From the NCBI GenBank assembly GCA_942492795.1, contig OW818639.1, forward strand, positions 1,674,001 to 1,738,000: a DNA stretch of 64,000 nucleotides. The letters are read 5' to 3'. A model generated the notes under the pieces. The model ran no database searches and was not told the origin of the DNA. It was given only the letters and a program-made list of their open reading frames with translations. The translations under genes were made by a program, and so were the position numbers. Shown here piece after piece: positions 42,353 through 51,821 of the stretch. How positions within the stretch are numbered: the first letter of the stretch is position 1; every line of letters starts with the position of its first letter. Source of the stretch: RGIG3178 sp942492795. Its GTDB lineage: Bacteria; Bacillota; Clostridia; Christensenellales; QAND01.

Positions 42353-44362
42353 ATGGAAATCGATTTTGGACAAATACTCACCCTATTGGCATACGTTGCA
42401 GGCGGGGTGGTTGTCCTCTACGTATTGATCTTTAAAATCCTTGGATTGCGCGTCATTCGCTCCGATGAAGTAGCTGTGATTGAAAAATGGTGGAGCATGA
42501 AAGGATCGCTCAAAGATGCCATCATTGCGCTCAACGGCGAAGCCGGTTATTCTCCGGACTTGCTGCGCGGCGGCATCCATTTCAAGTCGGTGCTCAAATT
42601 CAAGATCCATCGCTATCCGCTTATAACCATTCCGCAAGGCCAGATAGCCTATATCTTCGCTAAGGACGGAACGCCGCTTCAGCCTTCCCAAACGCTTGGA
42701 AAGGTCATTCCCGAGGCGAACAACTTCCAAAGCGTCAGGGGCTTTTTGCAAAACGGCGGGCAAAGAGGGCCGCAGCGCGGTATTCTTCGAGAAGGAACCT
42801 ATGCTATCAACCTTGCACAGTTTGTCGTTATTACACCAAACGAAATCAAGGCCATCATGACCGGCGCACGGCAGGAACGGACGGAAATCGCAGGCATGCA
42901 GCAGACGCTTCTTTCCAGAGATGCGTTCAGCCCGGTCGTCATCATGGGGAACAGCAAGGAAACCAGCGACCTGATGGGCATTGTCACCGTTCACGACGGA
43001 CCTTCGCTGGAACAGGGTGAAATCATCGCGCCGAGCGTCGGACAAGGTCACGCCAGTTTTCAGGATCCGGAAAAATTTCTTGAATTGGACGGCAAGCGCG
43101 GCAAACAGCTGCAAGTACTTACCGACGGTACCTATTATATCAACCGACTTTTTGCAACCGTTGAATACCGTCCAAAGACGGTCGTGCCAATCGGCTTTGT
43201 CGGCGTGGTCGTTTCGTTCTATGGCATTGAGGGCGTGGATACCACGGGAGTTGATTACCGTCACGGGGAATTGGTGCAGGTAGGCGCCAAAGGCGTGCAG
43301 GAAAAACCGCTGATGACCGGCAAGTATGCGTTTAATACCGATGCGGGCAAAGTCGTGCTTGTTCCGACGACCAATATCATTCTGAAATGGAACCGCAATG
43401 AAACGGGTGACCATAAATACGACGAGAACCTTTCCGAAGTGGACATCATCACCAAGGATGCGTTTGAGCCGTCACTGCCGCTTTCGGTTGTTATGCATAT
43501 CGACTACAAACAGGCGCCGTGGGTCATCCAACGCTTTGGCGACATCAACATGCTGGTCAACCAATCGCTGGATCCGCTGGTCAGCGCTTATTTCAAGGAT
43601 GTCGCGCAGACCAAGACCCTCATCGAGTTGATCCAGGAGCGCAGCGCTATCCGTGAGCGGGCAGTGCTGGAGATGCGTGAAAAATTCCGATATTACAATT
43701 TGCAGCTCGAAGAAGTGCTGATCGGCACACCCAAATCCATGGTGGCGGATGTGCAAATAGAAAATATTCTAACACAACTGCGCGAACGCCAAATTGCCGA
43801 GGAGAAAAAGGTCACCTATCAAAAGCAGCAAGAGGCAGCCGAAAGCGAAAAGGCGTTGCGTGAAGCGCAGGCAACAGCCGAGCAGCAGAGCTTCTTGACC
43901 AAGTCGAAGATACAGATCGAAGTGGAACGCAACAGCGGCGCCGCATTGGCAAGCAAAGCCGAACAGGAAGCGTACCAGATCATAGCGCTTGCCAAGGCCA
44001 ACGCCGAAAAGGTGCGCCTTGAAGGCGAAGCGGAAGCGTCCAAGGAAACCAACGTCGGTTTGGCCAAAGCGCAGGCCATCGACGCACAGGTCAAAGCATA
44101 TGGCGGGGCGGAGTATCGCGTTATACAGGAAGTTGCCGATAAACTGTCCGACGCCATCAAACAGACACACGTGGACATTGTGCCAAAGACAGTTGTCAAC
44201 ATGGGCGGACAGGGAAACGACACCGGCGGCGGAACCATTTTGGATAACCTGTTGCGGTTCATCTCGCTGGAAAAACTTGGCGTTTCGCTCCATGCGACGG
44301 CAAACCCGACGGATGCTGCGGCAACGGGCACAGAGGAAACACAGACGGAAAACAAACAATGA
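42353..44362 (+). CDS. SPFH/Band 7 (flotillin-like) membrane protein
   Basis: 669 residues, GGAGG upstream. One N-terminal membrane helix (about 8-30), a split SPFH region (VIRSDEVAVIEKWWS; IVTVHDGPSLEQGE; GVVVSFYG; later DAFEPSLPLSVVMHIDYKQAPWVIQRFGDI), then an Ala/Glu-rich coiled coil with EAEASKE-like repeats (about 480-590) and a Gly/Thr-rich tail. It is longer than classical flotillins, with about 300 residues of beta-rich sequence before the usual Band 7 core. Proteins of this type scaffold membrane domains. No NfeD partner gene is adjacent. Confidence 0.85.
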   Translation: MEIDFGQILTLLAYVAGGVVVLYVLIFKILGLRVIRSDEVAVIEKWWSMKGSLKDAIIALNGEAGYSPDLLRGGIHFKSVLKFKIHRYPLITIPQGQIAYIFAKDGTPLQPSQTLGKVIPEANNFQSVRGFLQNGGQRGPQRGILREGTYAINLAQFVVITPNEIKAIMTGARQERTEIAGMQQTLLSRDAFSPVVIMGNSKETSDLMGIVTVHDGPSLEQGEIIAPSVGQGHASFQDPEKFLELDGKRGKQLQVLTDGTYYINRLFATVEYRPKTVVPIGFVGVVVSFYGIEGVDTTGVDYRHGELVQVGAKGVQEKPLMTGKYAFNTDAGKVVLVPTTNIILKWNRNETGDHKYDENLSEVDIITKDAFEPSLPLSVVMHIDYKQAPWVIQRFGDINMLVNQSLDPLVSAYFKDVAQTKTLIELIQERSAIRERAVLEMREKFRYYNLQLEEVLIGTPKSMVADVQIENILTQLRERQIAEEKKVTYQKQQEAAESEKALREAQATAEQQSFLTKSKIQIEVERNSGAALASKAEQEAYQIIALAKANAEKVRLEGEAEASKETNVGLAKAQAIDAQVKAYGGAEYRVIQEVADKLSDAIKQTHVDIVPKTVVNMGGQGNDTGGGTILDNLLRFISLEKLGVSLHATANPTDAAATGTEETQTENKQ

Positions 44363-44387
44363 CGATTTGAATGCGCGCATTCAGATG

Positions 44388-44424
44388 GAAAAGCAACGGA
44401 GAATTCATCACCCGTTGCTTTTCT
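44388..44424 (+). terminator. Terminator after the SPFH gene
   Basis: GAAAAGCAACGG / CCGTTGCTTTTC stem with a 12-base loop and T-rich end. Confidence 0.8.
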
Positions 44425-44541
44425 CTTGCGCGTATAAAGCTGAAAACTTGACGGATGCTTTGATCAATTTCATTAGAAATATGATCGTTAAAATGATATA
44501 CTCTGAATCGATTGTAACTTATCATTATTTTGGGGGTTATT

Positions 44542-45144
44542 ATGAAACATTTTTCTGTTCTCCTTCTATCGGTGCTGCTGCTGATAGGATCAGCCGGATG
44601 TGCATCCGGCAACGCGGGAAAAACTGCGGCGCCATCCGTCCAACCATCTGCAAATTCACAAGCTGCTGCCACGCCGAAAGGCGAGCCAACGCCGAAAGAT
44701 TATTTGGAGATCGGGTTTGATCTTATGGACAAAGAAGCGTTGGGGCAACTGAAACTCAATATGACGGAAAGCCAGCTGACAGAAAAAATCGGCAAGCCGA
44801 ACACAAAATCCAAAGCACAGGTATGGGGTGCGGACGGATTTGAGCATTCCACCTGGTCCTTTACCAAAATCGGTCTGAGCATTGATATGCAAAAAGAGGT
44901 CGATTCCAAGGCGGAGTCAGTGGTTTATTCCATCACGGCAAAAGCCCCCTGCGACTATGCCACACTGCGCGGGATCAAGATCGGCGATAAAAAGGAAGCC
45001 GTCCTAAGTGCATATCGGGACGAAGTAGACCAACAGGCGGGTGATGATCAAAGCATTGTCATCGGTTCCGTCTATGGCGGGATCATCGTTGGAATTAAAA
45101 ACGGCATGGTACAGTCCATTTTCATCGGTGCCAGCGCGGAATAA
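44542..45144 (+). CDS. Putative lipoprotein, function unknown
   Basis: 200 residues from ATG 44542 (after GGGGG); signal peptide with lipobox GSAGC (Cys near residue 21), then a Ser/Ala/Pro-rich linker to about 50. The rest is one small domain with two similar halves, each having a LKLNMTESQLTEKIGKP / LRGIKIGDKKEAVLSAY type segment, which resembles the paired motifs of SmpA/OmlA-like (BLIP-type) folds. It is likely anchored outside the membrane. No enzyme motif is visible. Confidence 0.75.
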   Translation: MKHFSVLLLSVLLLIGSAGCASGNAGKTAAPSVQPSANSQAAATPKGEPTPKDYLEIGFDLMDKEALGQLKLNMTESQLTEKIGKPNTKSKAQVWGADGFEHSTWSFTKIGLSIDMQKEVDSKAESVVYSITAKAPCDYATLRGIKIGDKKEAVLSAYRDEVDQQAGDDQSIVIGSVYGGIIVGIKNGMVQSIFIGASAE

Positions 45145-45170
45145 TCGATTTCGCGAACAGCAGAATCAAG

Positions 45171-45208
45171 AAGCGGAACGGGATAATATATCCCGGTTTC
45201 CGCTTTTT
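45171..45208 (+). terminator. Terminator after the lipoprotein gene
   Basis: AAGCGGAA..CGGGATA pairs with TATCCCGG..TTTCCGCTT, followed by TTTTT. Confidence 0.8.
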
Positions 45209-45321
45209 ATGTTATCGGCCAATCGCTGCCAACTGTTCGTTAAGATTACACATTGCCCGTAGGCTTGCAATTCAAAAGATGGTACACTGTTGACATGTGC
45301 TGATTGAAGAGGGAATGTTTG

Positions 45322-45663
45322 ATGGATCAAAAGGTCATCGAGATCAATTTGGAATATGGCAATCCGACGGTGGACAGCGCCCTTATGAATATGGTGAACC
45401 AATTGACAACACACATGCGCCGGGGTTGCAAAGCGGCTATCCTGATACACGGGTATGGTTCAACCGGTACAGGCGGCAGCATCAAAACGGCGGTGCGAAG
45501 CAAGCTCGCAGACAGCAGCTTAAAAGGCATTGTTCGCGTGGCGGTCGGGGGAGAAGATTGGTTTTTCAGGCGAAAAGAGCTATACGCTCTTTGCAAGTCG
45601 CTGGAGAAATTTGACCGCAGAATCGCCAACAACGAAGGAATAACCGTTGTTTTGCTGCGCTGA
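45322..45663 (+). CDS. Small Smr-like domain protein
   Basis: 113 residues; ATG 45322 with AGAGGG upstream, in preference to TTG 45304. The centre AILIHGYGSTGTGGSIKTAVRSKL has the HGxGxG loop and following helix typical of the Smr domain (MutS2 C-terminus and stand-alone Smr nucleases), and the start VIEINLEYGNPTVDSALMNMVNQL fits the DLHG-side strand and helix, but the DxH part is replaced by NLEYG. It may bind nucleic acid; nuclease activity is doubtful without that motif. Confidence 0.6.
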   Translation: MDQKVIEINLEYGNPTVDSALMNMVNQLTTHMRRGCKAAILIHGYGSTGTGGSIKTAVRSKLADSSLKGIVRVAVGGEDWFFRRKELYALCKSLEKFDRRIANNEGITVVLLR

Positions 45664-45728
45664 GACACTTTTATTAGAATATATCCTCAACGTAAGTTGA
45701 TTTAGAATCAGAATTGACAGAGGGGAAC

Positions 45729-46379
45729 ATGGAAAAAAGATCAATACAAAACATCAAAGCATTTGAAATCCGCGACGGAGACCGGACTTTTTTTGGATTT
45801 CGCCAGAAATGGTATAAAACCGGTTGGCAGCGCATGTCGGGTTGCGGACCGACAGTCGTTGCCAACATCGTATACTATTACAATTCCAGAAAAAGAACCG
45901 TATCCGCCGGCACACCGGTTCAAAAGGATTCGATTGTTGAGATCATGGAAGAAATCTGGCAGCACGTCAAGCCAACGGTCAGAGGACTGCCGGAAGCAAG
46001 GCTGCTGCACGAAGGCGTACTTCAATATGCACGGGCAAAAAGGCTGCGCCCCAAGACCGCCATGTTGAATATACCGCAAAAGGGCAATAAGCGGCCGCCA
46101 TTTTTGGACGTTATCCAGTTTGTTGACAGTGCGTTGAAAGAGGATTCGCCTGTTGCGTTTCTCAACTTAAACCACGGAGAGGAAAAGCAGCTGGAATCCT
46201 GGCACTGGGTCACTATTGTTTCGATGGAATACTCGCAGGACGGTGATTCTGCATTCATTGAGATTCTGGATGAAGGGTATATCAAAAGAATCGATCTTGC
46301 AAAATGGTATCGGACAACATCCCTTGGCGGAGGTCTTGTAAGCTTTGCTTTTGATGATGCCATGCCTGTCGTTGTTTAA
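45729..46379 (+). CDS. C39/papain-like fold protein, function unknown
   Basis: 216 residues; ATG 45729 follows GAGGGG, an in-frame TTG at 45714 precedes it. WQRMSGCGPTVVANIVYYY near residue 35 looks like the active-site Cys helix of C39-like peptidases, and ESWHWVTIVSMEY near 157 supplies a His at the expected place, with an Asp/Glu following. There is no signal peptide, so it may act in the cytoplasm. Its target is unknown. It lies 66 bases after the Smr-like gene. Confidence 0.6.
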   Translation: MEKRSIQNIKAFEIRDGDRTFFGFRQKWYKTGWQRMSGCGPTVVANIVYYYNSRKRTVSAGTPVQKDSIVEIMEEIWQHVKPTVRGLPEARLLHEGVLQYARAKRLRPKTAMLNIPQKGNKRPPFLDVIQFVDSALKEDSPVAFLNLNHGEEKQLESWHWVTIVSMEYSQDGDSAFIEILDEGYIKRIDLAKWYRTTSLGGGLVSFAFDDAMPVVV

Positions 46380-46492
46380 TCGCCATAGAAACGACCGGTT
46401 CGCGCCTGTTTACAATCTCATATGAATAAATATTGAAATGATACGATTTATAGTAGTGTAGGACTTGGCAGTGTTGATTTAAAGGCGAAGCT

Positions 46493-47305
46493 ATGAGAAT
46501 TGAGAAATCCTTTCAGAACGCGGCAAGAGAATATACTACGGTTCAGCAGGTACAAGGAAGTGTACCTGTTGCTAAAAATACGCAAATACACAGCGGGACC
46601 GATCTGGTAAACGATATGATCCAAGGCGCAGCAAAAGCAGACGGACTTCACGAGCATTTGGCCGACACAACGATATTGCCGCCTTCCATCAAAGGGCTTG
46701 TGCAGATGGCAGCGAGTTTGAGTGAGCGGGATTGGAGCTCGTTTAGCCAGCATGTTCAATTGTCCGGGGTGGCCGGTTCCGTTGCGGCATTGACAACGCC
46801 GTTTGCCAAGGTGGACGCGGCATGCTATCGCCTCGAAGTGTATATACTGGATCAGAACGGACAAGAGGTGCTTGTTCTGCGTGAAGGCAATTTTGACGTA
46901 TTCACCATTCGGGACAGGAGCAGTACTGACGCAATCCTCGTTGATGCGCAAAGTTTTGGCGGCACATTGCTGCTGGAAACTGTTTTTGACGAAATCGTTT
47001 CAGCCCAGGCACTGCCTGCACATGTAAAGAGCATGCTTGGAGATAACCTCCATGCAACTGGTTTCCACATCGTTGAAAGCGCCATTCTCGCAGGCATTCC
47101 ATTGGGTATTGCGGGCGAAGTTTACATACGAAACGGCATCGTTCATATTCGCAGATATTACGACGGATCGGGTACGCCCATCACCAAAGAGATGCAGCAA
47201 AAGCAAATGTCCGGTAAAAGAATTCAAAGGATTGTATTCTCAAGCGTGATCGGTGTGGCTGTACTCGTGTTTGCGTTAATCGTCTTGCTTTTCTCCGCCA
47301 GATAA
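46493..47305 (+). CDS. Tail-anchored protein with GIDE-like domain
   Basis: 270 residues with GCGAAG-type weak ribosome site. A hydrophobic segment at the very C-terminus (about 247-268) follows a basic stretch, so the protein is probably anchored by its tail. The middle (TPFAKVDAACYRLEVYILDQ; FTIRDRSSTDAILVDAQSFGG; then GIPLGIAGEVYIRNGIVHI) recalls the order of motifs in the GIDE domain of MULAN-type proteins and their prokaryotic homologues: a TPF..C-YR strand, a DxTG-like turn with VD, and a G..xxxGE late strand. That identification is by eye only. Function unknown. Confidence 0.5.
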   Translation: MRIEKSFQNAAREYTTVQQVQGSVPVAKNTQIHSGTDLVNDMIQGAAKADGLHEHLADTTILPPSIKGLVQMAASLSERDWSSFSQHVQLSGVAGSVAALTTPFAKVDAACYRLEVYILDQNGQEVLVLREGNFDVFTIRDRSSTDAILVDAQSFGGTLLLETVFDEIVSAQALPAHVKSMLGDNLHATGFHIVESAILAGIPLGIAGEVYIRNGIVHIRRYYDGSGTPITKEMQQKQMSGKRIQRIVFSSVIGVAVLVFALIVLLFSAR

Positions 47306-47597
47306 GAAACCCGACGTATCAACAATTATCGGCGGAACTTTAAAAATGGATATTCATTCAGTTTATTGCATGTTCGGGAATCGTGCCGATTCGGACGTCA
47401 TGATTAGCAATATTGTCTAAAAATAGTCAATATCTATTGTTAAACCGCACATACAAACCAATTTTTCCTTCGGCAAAAATCAGCAGCATAAAAAAGCATC
47501 AAGAATATTGCATGTTTATTACTTCGCCTATTGTTGGATAGGCAAATATTTGATACTATTTATATGCTACTGATATAAGATTGAAGGAGGGAACTCA

Positions 47598-49241
47598 ATG
47601 ATAAATTATCAGAAGAGTAACGATGTATTGGGCACAGTCAACAGGGGAAATCCGGCGGAATCCGGCCTTTGCACGCTATGCAGAGCGGACTGTAAAGGCA
47701 GATGCGAAACTTGGCTTTCCAGCATCAAGGGCAGAAAGATGCTTTATCCCAGAGATTTTGGAACGATCACGGCAGGAAGTTCCAATATCAACCACATTGG
47801 CCTCTGCTACAACAACCTCCGTATCCAGGGATACTGCTACGGTGCAAACGGTCTTCCCGATGGCATGACCAACAGCCAGGACGATTGCCTTTTCACCAAT
47901 GTCAGCCTCGAAACCTCTTTTGGCAAACAGGTAAAGACGAAATCGAAAGTCCCCATGATGACCGGCGCGCTTGGATCCACTTTTATCGCAGCTAAGTATT
48001 GGAGCTCCTTTGCCATTGGTGCAGCTTTGGTAGGGTTTCCGATCGTTATCGGCGAAAACGTCGTAGGCATCGACAGGCAAGCCGTGTTTGAAAACGGCAA
48101 AATCAAGACTGCACCCGAACTGGAGCGCAGGATCGATGAGTATCTTCGCTACTATGACGGATACGGTGCAATCATTGTACAGATGAACGTGGAAGATACC
48201 AACAACGGTGTTGCAGAATTTTTGGCGGAAAAATACGGAGACAAGGTCATTCTTGAGCTCAAATGGGGCCAGGGCGCCAAGGATATCGGCGGAGAAATCC
48301 AGGTCACGAACCTCGATTATGCTATTTTCCTCAAAAATCGCGGCTATGTCGTGGATCCCGATCCCACCAAACCCGAAGTCCAGGCAGCGTTTACGAGCGG
48401 TGCTATCCGTTCGTTTGCCCGTCACTCCAGGCTTGGCAACACAACGCTTTCCAGCTATCAGCAGGTGCAGGATAGCTTTATGAAAGCCATCGAATACTAC
48501 CGCAGCATCGGTCACAAGCGCATCACGCTCAAAACAGGCTCCTACGGCATGGAAGGGCTTGCGATGGCCATCAAATTCTCAACGGATGCAAAACTGGATC
48601 TTCTGACCGTTGACGGTTCCGGCGGCGGAACCGGCATGAGTCCGTGGAACATGATGGAATCATGGGGCGTCCCCTCCATTGTCCTGCATTCCAAGGCAAG
48701 GGAGTATGCCGGAATTCTGTCCCAAAAAGGCGCGGATGTCGTGGATATGGCGTTTGCGGGCGGATTGGCCAGAGAAGATCATATATTCAAAGCACTGGCA
48801 CTCGGCGCTCCGTACACCAAGTTGGTATGCATGGGTCGTGCGTTGATGATCCCGGGATTCCTTGGATCCAACATCGAAGGCGCGCTCAACCCGCAGAAGA
48901 AAGAAGCATTGTGCGGCAACTGGGATGAACTGCCCAAGAGCATGGTGGAAGAGTTTGGCGGCACACCGGAGCAGATCTTCGCAGGCTACTACGATGTGCA
49001 GAGCAAAGTGGGTGCATCCGAGATGAAGAACATCCCCTACGGCGCCATTGCGGTTTGGACGCTTGCCGACAAGCTGGGTTCCGGTCTGCAGCAGATGATG
49101 GCGGGCGCAAGAAAATTCCAGATCGACGCCATCTCGCGTGACGACCTCTTTGCAGGCAACCGGGAAACCGAGAAAGAAACGGGTATCCGTTTCGTGGGCG
49201 ATGTCGGAGATGAAACAGCCAAAAAGATATTGAGCCTGTAA
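47598..49241 (+). CDS. FMN-binding glutamate synthase-family protein
   Basis: 547 residues, AAGGAGGG before the ATG. An N-terminal cysteine cluster (CTLCRADCKGRC, residues about 25-36) could hold an Fe-S cluster. The rest is the glutamate-synthase central TIM barrel: ELKWGQGAKDIGGEIQ, the FMN-binding LTVDGSGGGTGMSP near 340, and MAFAGGLARED, GRALMIPGF. There is no glutaminase domain, so it is a ferredoxin- or NADPH-dependent-type partial GltS, as found in archaea and Clostridia. Whether it makes glutamate or another product is open. A 292-base gene-free, AT-rich stretch lies upstream, with no clear promoter at the right distance. Confidence 0.85.
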   Translation: MINYQKSNDVLGTVNRGNPAESGLCTLCRADCKGRCETWLSSIKGRKMLYPRDFGTITAGSSNINHIGLCYNNLRIQGYCYGANGLPDGMTNSQDDCLFTNVSLETSFGKQVKTKSKVPMMTGALGSTFIAAKYWSSFAIGAALVGFPIVIGENVVGIDRQAVFENGKIKTAPELERRIDEYLRYYDGYGAIIVQMNVEDTNNGVAEFLAEKYGDKVILELKWGQGAKDIGGEIQVTNLDYAIFLKNRGYVVDPDPTKPEVQAAFTSGAIRSFARHSRLGNTTLSSYQQVQDSFMKAIEYYRSIGHKRITLKTGSYGMEGLAMAIKFSTDAKLDLLTVDGSGGGTGMSPWNMMESWGVPSIVLHSKAREYAGILSQKGADVVDMAFAGGLAREDHIFKALALGAPYTKLVCMGRALMIPGFLGSNIEGALNPQKKEALCGNWDELPKSMVEEFGGTPEQIFAGYYDVQSKVGASEMKNIPYGAIAVWTLADKLGSGLQQMMAGARKFQIDAISRDDLFAGNRETEKETGIRFVGDVGDETAKKILSL

Positions 49242-49320
49242 TACAGGACAACGGGCGCCAGTGCCTTCCTTTCTTGGCGCATACGTTCTTTGGCTCAGTT
49301 GGACCTCTTGCATGTTGGCC

Positions 49321-49355
49321 AAAAGCCCCGGCCGTTTGACGGCCGGGGCTTTTAT
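49321..49355 (+). terminator. Strong terminator after the glutamate synthase-family gene
   Basis: AAAAGCCCCGGCC / GGCCGGGGCTTTT with a 7-base loop. Confidence 0.92.
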
Positions 49356-49457
49356 TCCGCCTAAAATGCGGCTGTTGGGGCATTTCTTTCTCCGGGCGCC
49401 TTGCTATCAAAGTATCCGGTATGCTATCATAAACCGAATTGCTTGGGGGATGTTTGG

Positions 49458-50366
49458 ATGCTTGAGAAATCAACAAAAGGGCCTATATTGATTGCAATCA
49501 CCGCTATACTATGGAGTTTTGGCGGCTTGCTCATCAAACTGATCCCGTGGGATGCGATGACGATCATCGGTTTGCGCGCTGTATTTGCCGCCGTTATTAT
49601 CGCCATCTATATGCGCCGTCCCAAAATCGAGTTTTCGCTCTCGGTCATTTTGGGTGCCGTGTGCATGTCGGGCACGACCATTCTGTTTGTTTTTGCCAAC
49701 AAACTGACAACGGCTGCAAACGCCATTGTTCTGCAATACACTGCGCCGATATTTGTCATCATACTCTCTGCATTGTTTCTAAAGAAACGGGCAAAAGCAC
49801 CGGATCTGATCGCGGTGCTGATCGTTTTTTTCGGCATAGCGCTGTTTTTCTTTGACAAGCTCAAAGGAAGTGCGATGCTGGGAAATATATTGGCGCTGCT
49901 GTCCGGCATCACGTTTGCCGGCGTATTTATGATGAACCAGATGCCCAAAGCCAAGCCGGAACAAGCCATTTTATTGGGGCATCTGATCAATATCACGATC
50001 GGTTTGCCGTTTGTTTTGAGAAATGTCACATTCGCGCCCGTTCCGTGGCTGGCCATCACATTGCTGGGCATCTTCCAGTTGGGGTTGGCATATGTGCTCT
50101 TCAGCATCGGCATCAAGTTGACACCCGCGGTCTCCGCTTCTTTGATAGCGTCATTGGAACCCTTGCTGAATCCGATTTGGGTCTTTATGCTCACGGGCGA
50201 GAAACCCGGCTTTTGGGCACTTGTGGGAGGCGCTGTCGTGTTGATCACGGTCATCATCTATACCGTAACGTCCAATAAAAATGCAAAGCAACCGATGGTT
50301 GTGGATGAGCCGGCAAACGCAGAACTTTTGGAGAATACCGGCATTTTGATGGAAGACAAACCGTAA
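49458..50366 (+). CDS. EamA/DMT-family transporter
   Basis: 302 residues; ATG 49458 follows GGGGGA by 7 bases, the longer frame from 49401 has no ribosome site. Ten predicted membrane helices in two repeated halves, starting GPILIAITAILWSFGGLLIKLI and with the second half beginning GNILALLSGITFAGVFM and ending KPGFWALVGGAVVLITVIIY, the layout of EamA transporters. They usually export metabolites or amino acids. The acidic tail (about 280-302) is cytoplasmic. Substrate unknown. Confidence 0.88.
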   Translation: MLEKSTKGPILIAITAILWSFGGLLIKLIPWDAMTIIGLRAVFAAVIIAIYMRRPKIEFSLSVILGAVCMSGTTILFVFANKLTTAANAIVLQYTAPIFVIILSALFLKKRAKAPDLIAVLIVFFGIALFFFDKLKGSAMLGNILALLSGITFAGVFMMNQMPKAKPEQAILLGHLINITIGLPFVLRNVTFAPVPWLAITLLGIFQLGLAYVLFSIGIKLTPAVSASLIASLEPLLNPIWVFMLTGEKPGFWALVGGAVVLITVIIYTVTSNKNAKQPMVVDEPANAELLENTGILMEDKP

Positions 50367-50445
50367 AGCGGGTTCTATTGCTGTGCCAACAGCGCAGCTT
50401 CCTAAAGAGCAGCAACCAAACATCCTGAAAATAGCCAATCCAAAC

Positions 50446-50470
50446 AGAGCGATGTATGCTCTCTTTTTTT
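50446..50470 (+). terminator. Terminator after the EamA gene
   Basis: Short stem AGAGC / GCTCT with a 7-base loop then a run of seven T. Confidence 0.55.
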
Positions 50471-50558
50471 GCCTGCGGAGCCCTCGCAACGCTTGCGTCC
50501 TTCCTCGGAACATGTTATGAATAGGAGAGATTTATGTCTAGCGATGAGGAGGTCATCC

Positions 50559-51821
50559 ATGCACGCGTTGGAAAAAATGCTGGCAAGGGCTGCTGGCAAA
50601 GAAAAAGTTGAAACCGGCGAAATTGTAAACTGTAAAATTGATTTTGTGGAAATCAACGATCTATACCCCCAAACCATGTATTCCTTCTATGAAATGGGAG
50701 GCAAACGAGTCTGGGATAAGGACAAAGCCGCCTTCATCTTTGACCACTATGCTCCGTCACCAACCATTAAAACCGCTCAAATACACAAAGAAATGCGGGC
50801 TTTTGCAAAGGAGCACGGGCTTACGCACCACTTCGATATCAATTCTGGCGTTTGCCATCAAGTGATGGCGGAAGCCGGTGTGGTCTGGCCCGGGATGATC
50901 TTAGTGGCCACGGATTCGCATACCACCACGCACGGTGCATTCGGCGCGTTCGGCACCGGTGTCGGCGCCACCGACATGGCAACGATTCTGATATCCGGAG
51001 AATTGTGGTTCAGGGTACCCGAAATCATGCGCATCATTATCGACGGCAAACTGCAAAAGGGCGTATATGCCAAAGACGTCATTCTGCATATTCTGGGAGA
51101 ACTCAAAGCAGACGCGGCGGTATACAAAGCCATCGAGTTCTGCGGGTCGTATGTGGACTCCATCGGTGTTGCCGACCGCATGACCATCTGCAACATGGCG
51201 GTGGAGATGGGCGCCAAGACCGCCTATATGAAGCCGAACCAGGCGGTTCTCGACTATGTCCGCAGCCGGACCGATAGGGAATTTGATCTGCTTGAAACGG
51301 ATGAAGATTATATGTTCTGTGAAACTTATTCGTTCCAGGTGGATGACCTGACTCCGCAAATCGCCTGCCCACACAGTGTGGACAATGTATTTTCCATTGA
51401 AAACGTCCAAAGAGTCGCCGTCGATCAGGCGTTCATCGGCTCCTGTACGGGCGGAAGACTGGAGGATATTGCAGCGGCGACTTCGATCCTCCTTGGAAAG
51501 CATATCCATCCGGATGTTCGCCTTGTCGTGATCCCGGCTTCCAAGGAAGTCTACATGGAGGCGATGAAGCATGGCTATGTACAGGCTTTGATGGATGCGG
51601 GTGCTGCGTTTGCAGCTCCGGGCTGTGGGCCATGTCTTGGGACGCACGCGGGCCTTCTGGCGGACGGGGAAGTGTGCATCTCCTCCACCAACCGTAATTT
51701 CCCCGGCAGGATGGGCAGCACAAAAGCGGATATCTATCTCGGATCTCCGGCTTGCGTGGCGGCCTCCGCGTTGTGCGGCATATTGACGGACCCAAGAACC
51801 ACAGCAGACGAGGTGGAATGA
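50559..51821 (+). CDS. leuC: 3-isopropylmalate dehydratase large subunit or related aconitase-family enzyme
   Basis: 420 residues. ATG 50559 follows GAGGAGG; the longer in-frame start at 50469 lies on a terminator. Aconitase fold with [4Fe-4S] ligands in FIGSCTGGRLEDI and APGCGPCLG, plus DSHTTTHGAFGAFGTGVGATD, which is the strongest family marker, and NRNFPGRMGS. It belongs to the compact two-subunit type seen in Clostridia and archaea; besides isopropylmalate isomerisation, related enzymes act on homoaconitate or dimethylmalate. No other leucine gene is near, so the exact substrate is uncertain. It overlaps leuD. Confidence 0.88.
   Translation: MHALEKMLARAAGKEKVETGEIVNCKIDFVEINDLYPQTMYSFYEMGGKRVWDKDKAAFIFDHYAPSPTIKTAQIHKEMRAFAKEHGLTHHFDINSGVCHQVMAEAGVVWPGMILVATDSHTTTHGAFGAFGTGVGATDMATILISGELWFRVPEIMRIIIDGKLQKGVYAKDVILHILGELKADAAVYKAIEFCGSYVDSIGVADRMTICNMAVEMGAKTAYMKPNQAVLDYVRSRTDREFDLLETDEDYMFCETYSFQVDDLTPQIACPHSVDNVFSIENVQRVAVDQAFIGSCTGGRLEDIAAATSILLGKHIHPDVRLVVIPASKEVYMEAMKHGYVQALMDAGAAFAAPGCGPCLGTHAGLLADGEVCISSTNRNFPGRMGSTKADIYLGSPACVAASALCGILTDPRTTADEVE

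Noticed and set aside
47550..47579. TTGATA with TATAAG before the glutamate synthase-family gene
   Set aside because: Spacing is 18 but the transcription start would fall inside the ribosome binding site, so it is unlikely to be the working promoter.
50367..50558. T-box or other leader control before leuC
   Set aside because: Only a short terminator for the upstream gene is seen; no GGTGGNACC-type core.
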